Source: Rhynchopus sp. YZ270_cl-10
Taxonomy: Eukaryota > Euglenozoa > Diplonemea > Diplonemida > Diplonemidae
Length of the DNA: 64,000 nucleotides
Direction: 5' to 3'
Assembly (NCBI GenBank): GCA_964035575.1
Contig: OZ037922.1
Coordinates: 1,054,001 to 1,118,000 of the forward strand
Both the position numbers and the translations under genes were made by a program. Below are positions 50,780 to 60,675 of the stretch, one piece after another. Positions within the stretch are counted from its first letter, which is position 1. Each line of letters opens with the position of its first letter. The notes under the pieces are model-generated. The model had not been told where the DNA came from, ran no database searches, and worked only from the letters and a program-made list of their open reading frames with translations.

Positions 50780-52160
50780 ATACCGAAAAAAGTCGTGAGC
50801 TCGGTTAGTTGTCAAAGACGTCTTCCACCATGCACTGAGGAGATAATGATCCAACAATTTACAAGAAAGATTACTTAACCTACTGCTGGAGTTGCCAGGT
50901 CGTAGTAACACACAAAGTGTGCCTCCGTTCGGGAAGACCGGATATTCTAGAGACCAAAAAGGCCTCAAGAATATCTTCCGGTAGTCAAGGTATAACCGAG
51001 TGAACGGCCCAAGACCCCCGTGGAGAAGTTAAATGTTGTAATGCTATCAAGTACAAACTGCGAACACTGTCTTACCCTCCTCAATACATGGTGGAATATG
51101 TCTTTGACAACAAACCGAGCTCAAGAGTTTTTAAACTTCCCTGAGGGAATGCGAGACGCAAAATTTACCACCAGACCCTGTCTTCGTGCACCTTCGGTGC
51201 AACGCTGCAGACAGGCCAAACTGCGTTGGACTCAGAGGAATGCCTGCTGTGCAGTGTATCAATGAGAACCAAGTCCCAGCAACAAGGGGCGCCTTTTGGC
51301 GGGCGTTGTTGAGGGTGTTTGGGGTGCAAAGTTTTCCACAATTTTGATGCGCGGGTACAGAAGTGTTGTCTTGTTCTTTCATCTTTAGGAATGTAAATGT
51401 CAATCGCGTTTAACTACCACTAGGGCTTGTTCAGTGAACCCACAAGGGGTCGAAGGGGGTTGGTTATCCCATAGCTATCAAAGGTTGTGTCGACCAGGCT
51501 AATCCACTATGTTACGCTGTACGTTGTTAAATCCGAAGAAATAACACTTTAGCAGCCGCAGGAAGTTTGCTAAAAAGAGTGCCTCACGCTACACAAACCA
51601 CCACCCGCGATTGACTTAGATGTTATAACAAAGAGAATTCAGAACAAAACAACACCCTGCCCCATACACACTAAATTGTCATGCTTCAAGAGCATGCCTG
51701 GGCCAAAATTACTGTTGACCAAAAAGGCAACAAGACCACCCACAAGGAGTGTAAATTGTGCACTGGTTTTCTGGGGGAACGCAATATTTTCTTGTGTCTA
51801 GTCCTCCGCAAGCAGAGGACAGACTTTCCGGAAGGTTTCCAAAGTCGAATTTCTTGCACTAGCTATGCTCCCTTGGTTAATGGCTATAGCTGTGACTGAC
51901 TAAGTGTACCCACCCCCCTCCACCCAGATCTTCGTCCGCAAACTCAGAATAGATTGATGCGGGTAGATTTTGAGTTGTTGAATGTCGGACCGCGGTGAAG
52001 CTTCTCATCGCAATCGCGGGTGCAGTTCAGACTTCACGATCCTGTGATAAGTGTAAATGTGGGGTGTGATTAAGTTATGGTATACAAACGTAGTAGTCGG
52101 GAAAGGTGAGGTTAATAAAAAAGGCTATTTATTGCCGTGAAATAAGATAGATTTTTTCCA
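50780..52160 (+). repeat. Core A, copy 2
   Basis: Aligns by eye with 29753-31160 almost throughout; its beginning differs (GAGCTCGGTTAGTTGTC instead of the CAACCACAGCTCC version). Confidence 0.8.
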
Positions 52161-52620
52161 CGCTACAGGTCGAGAGAGTGACCTGCTGCACAAATGGTTC
52201 GAGTGAAGCGAGGTGAATTATGTGAAGCAGGTAACGAGCGCCTGTGGAACCAAATAGAAACGTAACACTCATCACACGATAAAACCCATGGGAGAGGTTG
52301 TGGTGAAACGCACACACCTCGACCTGAGGAGTGGCTCTGCAGCGCGGTTCGTCCCCAGAACCGCAAGTGTGTTCAAAATGCTTTGTTTCTATTTCCTCCT
52401 TCATGTCATGAGGTGACACAAAATGATTGGTGCGTAAAAAAATAGCTATTTAATAGTGTGAACATTACGCGTTTATTTCGAGTTGAAAACACGAACAAGT
52501 TGAAATATGCGGCATTTTTTTGTTCAATCTTCACTAGTAACTGAAAGTTAAACATAATTACATACCTTGTCTTCCCCGTAACCTGCGCCTTCGCTGCTTT
52601 TAAGGTGCTTTCTCTGGGTG

Positions 52621-52780
52621 CCCAGTACCCAGTACCCAGTACCCAGTACCCAGTACCCAGTACCCAGTACCCAGTACCCAGTACCCAGTACCCAGTACCC
52701 AGTACCCAGTACCCAGTACCCAGTACCCAGTACCCAGTACCCAGTACCCAGTACCCAGTACCCAGTACCCAGTACCCAGT
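52621..52780. repeat. 7-bp minisatellite CCCAGTA, about 23 units
   Basis: A perfect heptamer array inside the 50502-53849 element. It reads open in all frames and gives artefactual peptides. It is not a known telomere repeat. Confidence 0.95.
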
Positions 52781-52989
52781 GTCTTCGAGAACCTAAAAAT
52801 GCATTTTGTTGAAATTTTCTGGCTTTTTCTGAACTTTTCCCAGCTACTTTTCTGGTCGAGTAGCTATTTTCACTTTTCTGGTGTATGAGTAGGTTTTCTG
52901 GGTGGGAGACTGGATTCTGGGTACAGTGGTGTGTCTGGGCACCCAGGCACCTGGGTACTGGTGTATTTTCGGCCCAGTACCCCGGTACA

Positions 52990-53360
52990 CGATACACTGG
53001 TGTACAAGGAAAAAAGTCGTGAAAAAGCAACCACAGCTCCACATGACAAACACAAAAGTGTCCAGTCACGTGGGGCATTCATGCACTGAGGAGATAATGA
53101 TCCAACAATTTACAAGAAAGATTACTTAACCTACTGCTGGAAATTGCCAGGTCGTAGTAACACACAAAGTGTGCCTCCGTTCGGGAATACCGGATATTCT
53201 AGAGACCAAAAAGGCCTCTTCCGCTGGTCAAGGTATAACCGAGTGAACGGCCCAAGACCCCCGTGGAGAAGTTAAATGTTGTAATGCTATCAAGTACAAA
53301 CTGCGACCACTGTCTTACCCTCCTCAATGCATGGTGGAAGATGTCTTTCACAACAAATAA
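52990..53360 (+). repeat. Core A, partial copy 3
   Basis: The first 350 bp of core A in the version beside AGCAACCACAGCTCCACATG, as at 29760, so its beginning resembles the distant element rather than its neighbours. Confidence 0.75.
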
Positions 53361-53600
53361 GCTGTACACAGGTACACAGGTAAAACCCGTTAAAATTGTG
53401 TGTGAAAGTTAAAAATAGCTATATTTGCATTTTTCGCCCAGCATTGAGGACACATAGTCCCACCAAGGGCAATTTTGTGATGTCAAAAAAAATTTTTTTT
53501 CGGACCAAAAATTGACTTGTTTTCGGTAAAACCCACTAAAAATTGTGGTACTCTAAACTGCGTTTTAGACCCCCACAGATGCTCAAAAGTGCCAAATTTT

Positions 53601-53682
53601 GCTTTTAATGGCCTCAAATCGTCGAAATTAGCCCTAAACGGGGGCAAAAAAAATTTTTCGAGAGTCCCTTTCCCTGGGAGGC
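53601..53682 (-). repeat. Core B, copy 2
   Basis: Inverted near-copy of 42038-42119, directly abutting the right palindromic arm of this element. Confidence 0.85.
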
Positions 53683-53850
53683 TCCGTAATTACGGACCCT
53701 AGGGTACGTAATTACGTACCCTAGGGTACGTAATTACGGACCCTAGGGTCCGTAATTACGTACCCTAGGGTACGTAATGACACTCCGTAAAGAGGGACCC
53801 TCCTAACATGCCGTTTTACGGACCCTCGGGGTGTGCGGACCCCGCCGTGT

Positions 53851-53890
<40 letters not shown>
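53851..53890 (+). repeat. 40-nt G homopolymer
   Basis: An uninterrupted run of 40 G directly after the right end of the first CACGGCGGGG element and 21 bp before the left end of the second. True length may differ because such runs sequence poorly. Confidence 0.85.
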
Positions 53891-54147
53891 CGAAAATGGT
53901 GGTTTAGACTGCACGGCGGGGTCCACACACCCGAGGGTCCGTAAATTTTACGGACCCTCATTACGGACCCTCAAGTGCGGACCCGGGTCCGTAATTACGG
54001 ACCCTAGGGTACGTAATTACGTGGTCTAAGGTGGGAAATCACTGTTTGGATGTGTGACTGCTGGTCGAAAAGCCCTGGGAGCAAACCGAGTGGTACACAG
54101 GTACCACATGATAGACCATGATCATGTGGGCCTATCCCAAGTTACAT

Positions 54148-54535
54148 ACCGAAAAAAGTCGTGAGCTCGGTTAGTTGTCAAAGACGTCTTCCACCATGCA
54201 CTGAGGAGATAATGATCCAACAATTTACAAGAAAGATTACTTAACCTACTGCTGGAGTTGCCAGGTCGTAGTAACACACAAAGTGTGCCTCCGTTCGGGA
54301 AGACCGGATATTCTAGAGACCAAAAAGGCCTCAAGAATATCTTCCGGTAGTCAAGGTATAACCGAGTGAACGGCCCAAGACCCCCGTGGAGAAGTTAAAT
54401 GTTGTAATGCTATCAAGTAGAAACTGCGAACACTGTCTTACCCTCCTCAATACATGGTGGAATATGTCTTTGACAACAAACCGAGCTCAAGAGTTTTTAA
54501 ACTTCCCCCTGAGGGAATGCGAGACGCAAAATTTA
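54148..54535 (+). repeat. Core A, partial copy 4
   Basis: Matches 50780-51170, then stops at ACGCAAAATTTACC and continues with palindromic-arm sequence. Confidence 0.75.
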
Positions 54536-54735
54536 CCGGACCCTAGGGTACGTAATCACGTGGTCTAAGGTGGGAAATCATTGTTTGGATGTGTGATATC
54601 TGGTCGGAAAAGCCCTGGGATGGTGGTTACGATGCAAACTGGGAGTGGGGTGTAAAGGAGAATGGTGGGGGAAAATAAAGTTGGGCGGGTAGGGGTCGCA
54701 TTTTGTGGAGTTCAAACAGTTTTTCATTACCCTCC

Positions 54736-56754
54736 TCACTTTTTTTTGTGGGTCTTTATATGAGTCTTAAAATCAACTTTGGAGGCACACTTTTTCCAAC
54801 AGATTCGACAACGATTCGGTTGGTTGTAGTGCTTAAGGTGTTTTTTTTCCATGTGCTGGGCGAGACCATTCGCCTTCACCTTGCTTGGACACATTGGACA
54901 TTTACGCATACAAACACAAATGATCTTTTCCCTGTGAGAATCGATGTGCGCAGATAGCCCCACCTCCCTGACATCCACCCCACAAAACTCACACTCAACT
55001 AACACCTCGTCGTCTGACTCATCCGAACTGAAGCTCTCTTCATCCTCCTCTTCTTCATCCTCCTCTTCTTCATCCTCCTCTTCTTCACCCCCGATCTCCT
55101 CTCCCTCCTCCTCGCACTCCTCGTCATCTTCCCCCTCCCCCTCCCACTCTTGGCGAGCTTCAGCTAGCAGCAACTCTTCGCGAGCTTTGTCAGGAACAAA
55201 CGAATGAAATGTGAAGTTGGGTATTTTTTCGCTGCACAGGCACACATAGCCTATCCCCTCCCCCTCCAGAAAACTAAACAGCACGTAACGTCCGGTGATG
55301 TGGGCGAACCCAGGACGTATTTCCGTGAGCTGAGTCAAGAGCCTGTGCACAGCGAGACGGTTCTTGGCAGTAGCGCTGAGGCACTTGCACATAATCACCT
55401 TTTTTTTCCCCTCCAATCCCACGGCGTCCAATGTCGCCTTTTCCCACCTGCATGCCTGCGTGCGGGCTCTCTGCTCCGCCATAGCCATTGTGACCTCATA
55501 GGTCTGTGGGCTCGTCACATTGGGGGCGAGACGCTTCCTCTTCCCGTTCTCGGCCTCCTCCCGCTCATCGGATGCTTCGAGAGGGATGGCATCGGAGAAA
55601 TGCCACCAGTGGTTGATGGAGTGGCAGAAGGCGTTTTTTGTACTACCTCTTCTGACCAGCTCCATGAGGACCAGGAAAATGTGGCCTGCCACCCTCGCCC
55701 TGAGGAACGGGTCGACGGCAGCTCCCTCCTTCAGCACGTGATAACGCCATGGCACATCCTGGTACCTGTACTGAATGAGTTCAGTAACACACACGTACAG
55801 CCATTTCCACTGGCCAGACAGGTCCCTGCTCTCCCCCATTGCGCGCGCCACTGTCCGAAGCTGATCCCCGATGGCGTTCTGCGAAATATCGCACCGGAGA
55901 TGCGCGCACACAGACGACAGCACCAGCCTTGTCGGTCTGTCGATGAGGGCGTTCAATTTTTGAACAAGACCCTTCGTGTCGTGGAGGGCGGGGCTCACAA
56001 AACGGCACCGAGGCGCAACAGAAGCAAGTCGTGAGGGAAAACCGGCATCCGCCATTTGCTGCACAGTCAGATGTGGGCAGTTGTGAATGTTCAGCGACCA
56101 CTCGTCCTCAGGGATAGCACATGTGCAACATCTATGCGATGTGGGACCGCAGCCCTTAATTTTGGACCAGCGGTCCAGATGATCTGGGCACATCTTTCCC
56201 ACGACGACGCTGGCCAGCCTGCACGGTTGTCCGCTCGGAGGCTCGGCTTGGCAGGTGGCCCCACCCAGCTGCTCGAGCTGATTCTGCAGGGTGTAGTGCT
56301 CATACGCCTTGAACCATTTTTTTTTTAGGTCAACCACAGTTAGACCTGGGGAGAAGAATCCTGTCTGAAGATTCAACAGGGCGAGGGACAAGCGAACACG
56401 GGCATTCCTCGTGCGGAGGGAATTCCTCGGCGTATACCCGTCGGTGTAGAGCAAGCCCACTAGGGGCAGGGTACCTCCCAAAAGCCATTCACATGCCTCG
56501 CGGACCATCCACACAAATGCCCCGACCAAACCAAGCGCCAGCCGGGCCCTCGTGGTTTCCTTCTCCTCACGCTCCAATTTTCGCACCCTTTTCGTCGATA
56601 ACCCCATCCGATACCCTGTGCGCTCGAAATGCAACCTGCCCACCTTCGCGAGTTGTGCCTGCGAAAGGCCAAGCTCAAGCCTGAACAAACGAAGCGTTTC
56701 CCCAACATCCATAACAGCATCCTCAACATCAGTATTGCGTGCACGGCGTGGCAT
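54736..56754 (-). CDS. Unrecognised element protein: repressor-like HTH, Cys/His cluster, three C2H2 fingers
   Basis: 672 residues from the ATG at 56754 (MPRRARN); an upstream Met at 56970 would add 72 hydrophobic, non-globular residues and is unlikely. Residues about 19-75 (LRLFRLELGLSQAQLAKVG, then KRVRKLEREEK) look like a lambda-repressor or POU-specific type helix-turn-helix. A Cys/His cluster near 190-240 (CPDHLDRW, CCTCAIP) may bind zinc. A helical middle part is followed by a long acidic run, then three C2H2-like fingers near the C-terminus (CEFC-x11-H-x3-H, CPMC-x11-H-x4-H, CRIC-x12-H-x3-H). I do not recognise a transposase family, and no DDE or tyrosine-recombinase signature is convincing. 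DNA binding is likely; recombinase activity is only inferred from its place in an inverted-terminus element. Confidence 0.75.
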   Translation of the reverse strand: MPRRARNTDVEDAVMDVGETLRLFRLELGLSQAQLAKVGRLHFERTGYRMGLSTKRVRKLEREEKETTRARLALGLVGAFVWMVREACEWLLGGTLPLVGLLYTDGYTPRNSLRTRNARVRLSLALLNLQTGFFSPGLTVVDLKKKWFKAYEHYTLQNQLEQLGGATCQAEPPSGQPCRLASVVVGKMCPDHLDRWSKIKGCGPTSHRCCTCAIPEDEWSLNIHNCPHLTVQQMADAGFPSRLASVAPRCRFVSPALHDTKGLVQKLNALIDRPTRLVLSSVCAHLRCDISQNAIGDQLRTVARAMGESRDLSGQWKWLYVCVTELIQYRYQDVPWRYHVLKEGAAVDPFLRARVAGHIFLVLMELVRRGSTKNAFCHSINHWWHFSDAIPLEASDEREEAENGKRKRLAPNVTSPQTYEVTMAMAEQRARTQACRWEKATLDAVGLEGKKKVIMCKCLSATAKNRLAVHRLLTQLTEIRPGFAHITGRYVLFSFLEGEGIGYVCLCSEKIPNFTFHSFVPDKAREELLLAEARQEWEGEGEDDEECEEEGEEIGGEEEEDEEEEDEEEEDEESFSSDESDDEVLVECEFCGVDVREVGLSAHIDSHREKIICVCMRKCPMCPSKVKANGLAQHMEKKHLKHYNQPNRCRICWKKCASKVDFKTHIKTHKKK

Positions 56755-56972
56755 TGACCCAAAAGTAAAATAAAAACGAAACAAAACAAAACAAAACGAA
56801 AGAAAAATAAAAGGTAAGAAAGTGAAAGTCCTGAAGTAGAGATGATGATGTGTGGGAAGGGAGGAGCGATGAAAATAGATACAGCAAGGCCAAAAGTATG
56901 GGGTGTGGAGAGAGGGTACTTTTATGAGTATGATCAATGATAAAAAAAAAGGGGGGGTGACACCATGCATGT

Positions 56973-58130
56973 TTAACCAATCTCATTCTGGCTGATTGTA
57001 ATTGGCTCGCTTACGGGGTGTACGTCTTCGTCACCACCGGGCCCCTCCTCTGCAGTACCCTCCGCTGCAGTACCCCCAAGCAAAGAGTCCACCTGCGAGA
57101 CGACATCAGGTGACATCAAGGTTTCCATGGAGAAGTCGCAAGTTATTGAGACGTCAACAGGGGGCAGCAAAGCAACCCGCACCTCGAAGAAGACCCCCAT
57201 CCACGGTACGCATTTTGGTGCCACAGAAGAGTCCCACGACCTTGGGAGGGAGTAATGCTTGATGTACTCCCCAGGAGGGCAGCTGGACTCTTCACCGAAG
57301 TCCCTCTGCAGCTTCAGGGTAACATCCCTGTCGCTTACCTTTACCGAGCAGGTTTTAAAAACCCCCTCGACAGCCACACAGTGCATCATGTTGGTCGTGT
57401 TCTTTGTTTTTGCCAGGTTTGGAAACGTGTATGCAGGTGCGGCAGGGGTTGCGCCCGTTGTTCTTCTTCTCTTTGTATCCTGGGTTTTGGGTGTTCTGGG
57501 CGTTGTCGGTGTTTTCTGTGTTCTGGGCGTTGTCGGTGTTTTGGGTGTCATTGGTGTTGCAACCTCCTCATCCTCCTCCTCCTCCTCCTCGTCGTCCTCC
57601 TCGTCACTGTCGTCAGCTTCTTTGCCAAGCTCTTGGTAGATGCTGAGCATGCTACACTGCTTGTATTTGGGCAGCAAGCCCTGCATCATGAGGTCATACA
57701 CAGGGTGGCGGGTGTTGTTCTCATTCTCCCAAGCCCTGATCACACTGTCACGGAGTACGAGGCCAGCGTAGCTCGTCACACATTTTTTGTCCTGGCGCTT
57801 AGTGTAGGAGTACACATTCGGTTTCGCGTGCTTGGGGTCGTTCACGAGTCTGGCGTCCACTTTCTCGAGCTTGTTCAGCTTGCTGTTCTTCTGCTTCTTC
57901 CCAAAAAGCGTGGCAATGGCGGTGGTGGTGTTCGGGGTGTTCGTGTGGATACGTTTCCCCGTAACCTTCATCAACAACTTCCGGATTCTCGGCCCTTCCA
58001 GAACACACCCCGTCTTGCCGGAGTCCTCCTCCTCTTTATCCGTTGCTTTCCTCACCCAACAGCAGAGGAAGTCGTGGAAGTATTCTGCGTCTAAATCAGA
58101 AGAAGCACCACGAGAGCGTTTTCCAGGCAT
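56973..58130 (-). CDS. Unrecognised element protein with acidic and TP-repeat linker
   Basis: 385 residues from ATG 58130 (MPGKRSRG), stop at 56973, 218 bp upstream of the next gene on the same strand. I do not recognise the family. An N-terminal domain (about 1-170, with YFHDFLCCWVRK and NVYSYTKRQDKK) is followed by an acidic stretch (about 172-192), a repeated T-P-x-T-P-R/K linker (about 195-225) and a C-terminal domain (about 235-345) with DVTLKLQRDFGEE. The TP repeats resemble proline-directed kinase sites. A diverged inverted copy to the right keeps the domain phrases recognisable, which supports that this protein was under selection in the element. Co-orientation with the zinc-finger gene suggests they work together. 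Confidence 0.75.
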   Translation of the reverse strand: MPGKRSRGASSDLDAEYFHDFLCCWVRKATDKEEEDSGKTGCVLEGPRIRKLLMKVTGKRIHTNTPNTTTAIATLFGKKQKNSKLNKLEKVDARLVNDPKHAKPNVYSYTKRQDKKCVTSYAGLVLRDSVIRAWENENNTRHPVYDLMMQGLLPKYKQCSMLSIYQELGKEADDSDEEDDEEEEEEDEEVATPMTPKTPTTPRTQKTPTTPRTPKTQDTKRRRTTGATPAAPAYTFPNLAKTKNTTNMMHCVAVEGVFKTCSVKVSDRDVTLKLQRDFGEESSCPPGEYIKHYSLPRSWDSSVAPKCVPWMGVFFEVRVALLPPVDVSITCDFSMETLMSPDVVSQVDSLLGGTAAEGTAEEGPGGDEDVHPVSEPITISQNEIG

Positions 58131-58360
58131 GGTCAGGAAGAATTAACAAAGGAATTCTGTTGGGAGGTAGAAAGATGCTGATATTGAAGGGCCTGAAAAA
58201 CAATTTGCAAAAATCCCCCCTCCTTTTTTTTTTGTTTTGTTTTGTTCTTGAAAATGAAACAAACAAAAGGAGGGGGGTTTTTGCAATTTGTTTCAGGCCC
58301 TTCAATATCAGCAGCTTTTCTACCTCCCAACAGAGTTCCTTTAGTAAGTCTTCCTGACCA
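58131..58360. promoter_or_regulatory. Centre of a head-to-head inverted duplication
   Basis: 58131-58225 and 58262-58360 are inverted copies (CTTCAATATCAGC, GGAGGGGGGTTTTTGC and their complements), separated by a short T/G-rich centre. The two gene copies face away from this point, so it holds the upstream region of both and could fold into a long hairpin. Confidence 0.7.
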
Positions 58361-59261
58361 TGTGCACACCTGGAAAACGCGCTCGTGATAGTGCTTCTTC
58401 TTTAGACACCGAATACTTCCACGACTTCCTCTGCTGCTGGGTGAGGAAATCAACGGATAAAGAGGAGGAGGACGGTGTGTTCTGGAAGGGCCGAGATTCC
58501 GGAAGTTGTCGATGAAGGTTACGGGGAAACGTATACCCACGAACACCCCGAACACCAGCGCCGCCATGGCCATCCTTTTTGGGAAGAAGCAGAAGAACAA
58601 CAAACAGAATAAGCTCGACAAAGTGGACGCGAAACTCGTGAACAACCCTAAGCATGAGAAACCAAATGTGTACGTACTCCTTCACTAAGCGGCAGGGCGG
58701 AAAATATAAGACGAGCTACGTTGGCGTCACACTCAGCAACACTGTGATCAGGGCTTGGGAGAATGAGAACGCCCGCAACGGTGTGTATCAGATCATGATG
58801 CAGGGCTTGCTGCCCAAGTACAGGCAGTGCAGCATGCTGAGCATCTACGAAGAGCTTGGCAATGAAGCTGACGACAGTGACGAGGAGGAGGAGGTTGCAA
58901 CAGCAATGACACCCAAAACCCTTGCCGCACCTGCATACACAAGTTTCCAAACCTGGCAAAAACAAAGAACACCACAAACATGCTGCACTGTGTGGCTGTG
59001 GAGGGGTTTTTTAAAAGTGAAGTTCTTCCTTTAAAACCTGCTCGGTAAAGGTAATCGACAGGGATGTTACCCTGAAGCTGCAGAGGGACTTCGGTGAAGA
59101 GTCCAGCTGCCCTCCTGGGGAGTACATCAAGCATTACTCCCTCCCAAGGTCGTGGGACTCTTCTGTGGCACCAAAATGAGATTGGTTAAACATGCATGGT
59201 GTCACCCCCTCATCATTGATGAGGACTTTCACTTTCTTACCTTTTATTTTCCTTTTGTTTC

Positions 59262-59296
<35 letters not shown>

Positions 59297-59345
59297 GGTC
59301 AATGCCACGCCGTGCACGCAATACTGATGTTGAGGATGCTGTTAT
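58361..59345 (+). pseudogene. Decayed inverted copy of the element gene pair
   Basis: Plus-strand sequence corresponding to the minus-strand gene at 58130-56973 and the first codons of the gene at 56754. Recognisable phrases include EYFHDFLCCWVRK, IRAWENEN, LLPKYRQCSMLSIY and, near 59302, MPRRARNTDVEDAV. It is interrupted at several points and shortened. Amino acid differences between the arms suggest that the copy came from a diverged relative or is not recent. Confidence 0.85.
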
Positions 59346-59833
59346 CCCCCCCAAAATTTGCCGTGGTAGGTCTTAAAATAGCCCAAAAAATCCAAAGAAA
59401 CCCCCAGAAATACATGTTCGAGAAAAGATTGTGAGGTCAAATTTTGAGGCAAAATACGGTTATTTTGGTGTACCCAGTGCACTATAGTACAAGACGAATT
59501 TTGATCAAAATAAATATTTTTCCCCCCCAACAAATTTTTTTGTCGGCCCAAAAAAAAAAAAAAAAATTTTTTTTTTTTTGAGTCCGAAAAGCACCCAGCC
59601 CACGTAATTTCGTACCCTAGGGTCCGTAATTACGTACCCTAGGGTCCGTAATTACGGACCCTAGGGTACGTAATTACGGACCCTAGGGTACGTAATTACG
59701 TACCCTAGGGTCCGTAATTACGTACCCTAGGGTCCGTAATTACGTACCCTAGGGTACGTAATGACACTCCGTAAAGAGGGACCCTCCTAACATGCCGTTT
59801 TACGGACCCTCGGGGTGTGCGGACCCCGCCGTG

Positions 59834-60453
59834 TGTGGGGTACACGGTGATTTGAGCATTTTTTTTTTTTTTTTTTGAACAAAGAAAAAGGACCCAGTTG
59901 GAAATCGTTTACAAGCCTTTTCCCCCCTCCTGTACCCCGCCAGGCCACCCACCTTTCCCCATGAACAAATTGGACAAAATACTCATTTTTTTTTTTAGTT
60001 TTCAAAAGAGTGACAGACTGCATGACGCATATCAGCCTCTGTGGTTGACGTGAAAATGGGTTGGTGTGACCACATCAGTCGGCTGATGTGGCACACACAC
60101 ACCCATTTTGTTTTCGCATCAGCCACAAAGGCTGATGTGTGTCTGGGTTGCTACACCAAAACGAACGATGCTCGACACATTAAACCCAAGTTTCTCCCCC
60201 CAACTTTTGGGTTCGCAGTTCCTTATTACTCAAAAACCCGAAGCTTTCACTTTTCCCTCTTTTCAAAAAAAAATAATATATCTGCCACCCTTTGGTGCAC
60301 ATCGGTCGAATTGTTGTTGTTTTTTTTTAACCCTCTTTGCTGTACTGCTCAACCTGAGTTATTATTATTAGTTTTAAAAAATGTGCACAATAAAGACACA
60401 TTCATCTTTTTCAAAAAATCTTCTCTCTCTTTTTTTTTTTTTTTTATATTTTT
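59834..60453. other. Gene-free spacer with a small foldback motif
   Basis: 60060-60160 contains TTGGTGTGACCACATCAG and a right side ending GGGTTGCTACACCAAA, with CATCAGCC and GGCTGATG alternating inside. This may be a further small foldback element related to the GTGTGGCTGAA-ended family. The rest is T-rich without genes. Confidence 0.4.
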
Positions 60454-60675
60454 CATGGCACCCGTTACCGGGTATCGGGCATTTTACTGGGGGTTTTATA
60501 ATTCTGGATCCATTACCGGTAATGGATACTAACCGGGGTATTTTTTTTTTTACCCGGTAATACGAGATAATGCCTGGTAATGACAACCGAAAGGGCCCGG
60601 TCATACCCGGTGATGAATTTTTTTTTTAAAAATCTGGGTAATTCCCAATACCCGATAACGGGGTTGCCATCCATG
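60454..60675. mobile_element. Foldback element with TTACCGGGTA arms
   Basis: The left end CATGGCACCCGTTACCGGG is mirrored on the right by a copy with a small insertion. ACCCGGTAAT and ATTACCGGT units fill the interior. No coding frame. Confidence 0.65.

Larger units (their letters stand above)
50502..53849. mobile_element. Element with CACGGCGGGGTCC termini, non-coding copy
   Basis: Left end CACGGCGGGGTCCACACACC, right end its near-complement (one substitution and one extra C), followed by GAGGGTCCGTAAA on both sides. Subterminal arms (50517-50665, 53683-53782) are arrays of GGGTCCGTAATTACGGACCC and GGGTACGTAATTACG palindromes. The body holds core A (about 50780-52160), a heptamer minisatellite, a second partial core A and an inverted core B. 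Only short open frames are seen. TG stands outside both ends, possibly a 2-bp target duplication. Superfamily unknown. Confidence 0.8.
53912..59833. mobile_element. Element with CACGGCGGGGTCC termini, gene-bearing copy
   Basis: A 5.9-kb element with the same termini and palindromic GGGTCCGTAATTACGGACCC arms (53925-54020, 59600-59765) as its neighbour. The left 600 bp matches the neighbour almost base for base. The interior has two minus-strand genes (58130-56973, then 56754-54736) and, to their right, a decayed inverted copy of the first gene and the beginning of the second. TG follows and precedes the ends. No capsid, polymerase or known integrase was recognised. It is the likely autonomous partner of the 50502-53849 copy, by shared ends; this is inference. 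Confidence 0.75.

Noticed and set aside
52548-53078. Frame over the CCCAGTA array with repeated VLGTGYW peptides
   Set aside because: Artefact of the heptamer array inside an element.
53851-53890. Telomere or chromosome end at the G run
   Set aside because: A homopolymer is not a telomere repeat, and element sequence continues on both sides.
56755-56970. 72-residue hydrophobic N-terminal extension of the zinc-finger element protein
   Set aside because: It reads pyrimidine-rich UTR-like sequence, and the mirrored copy keeps homology in the MPRRARN part.
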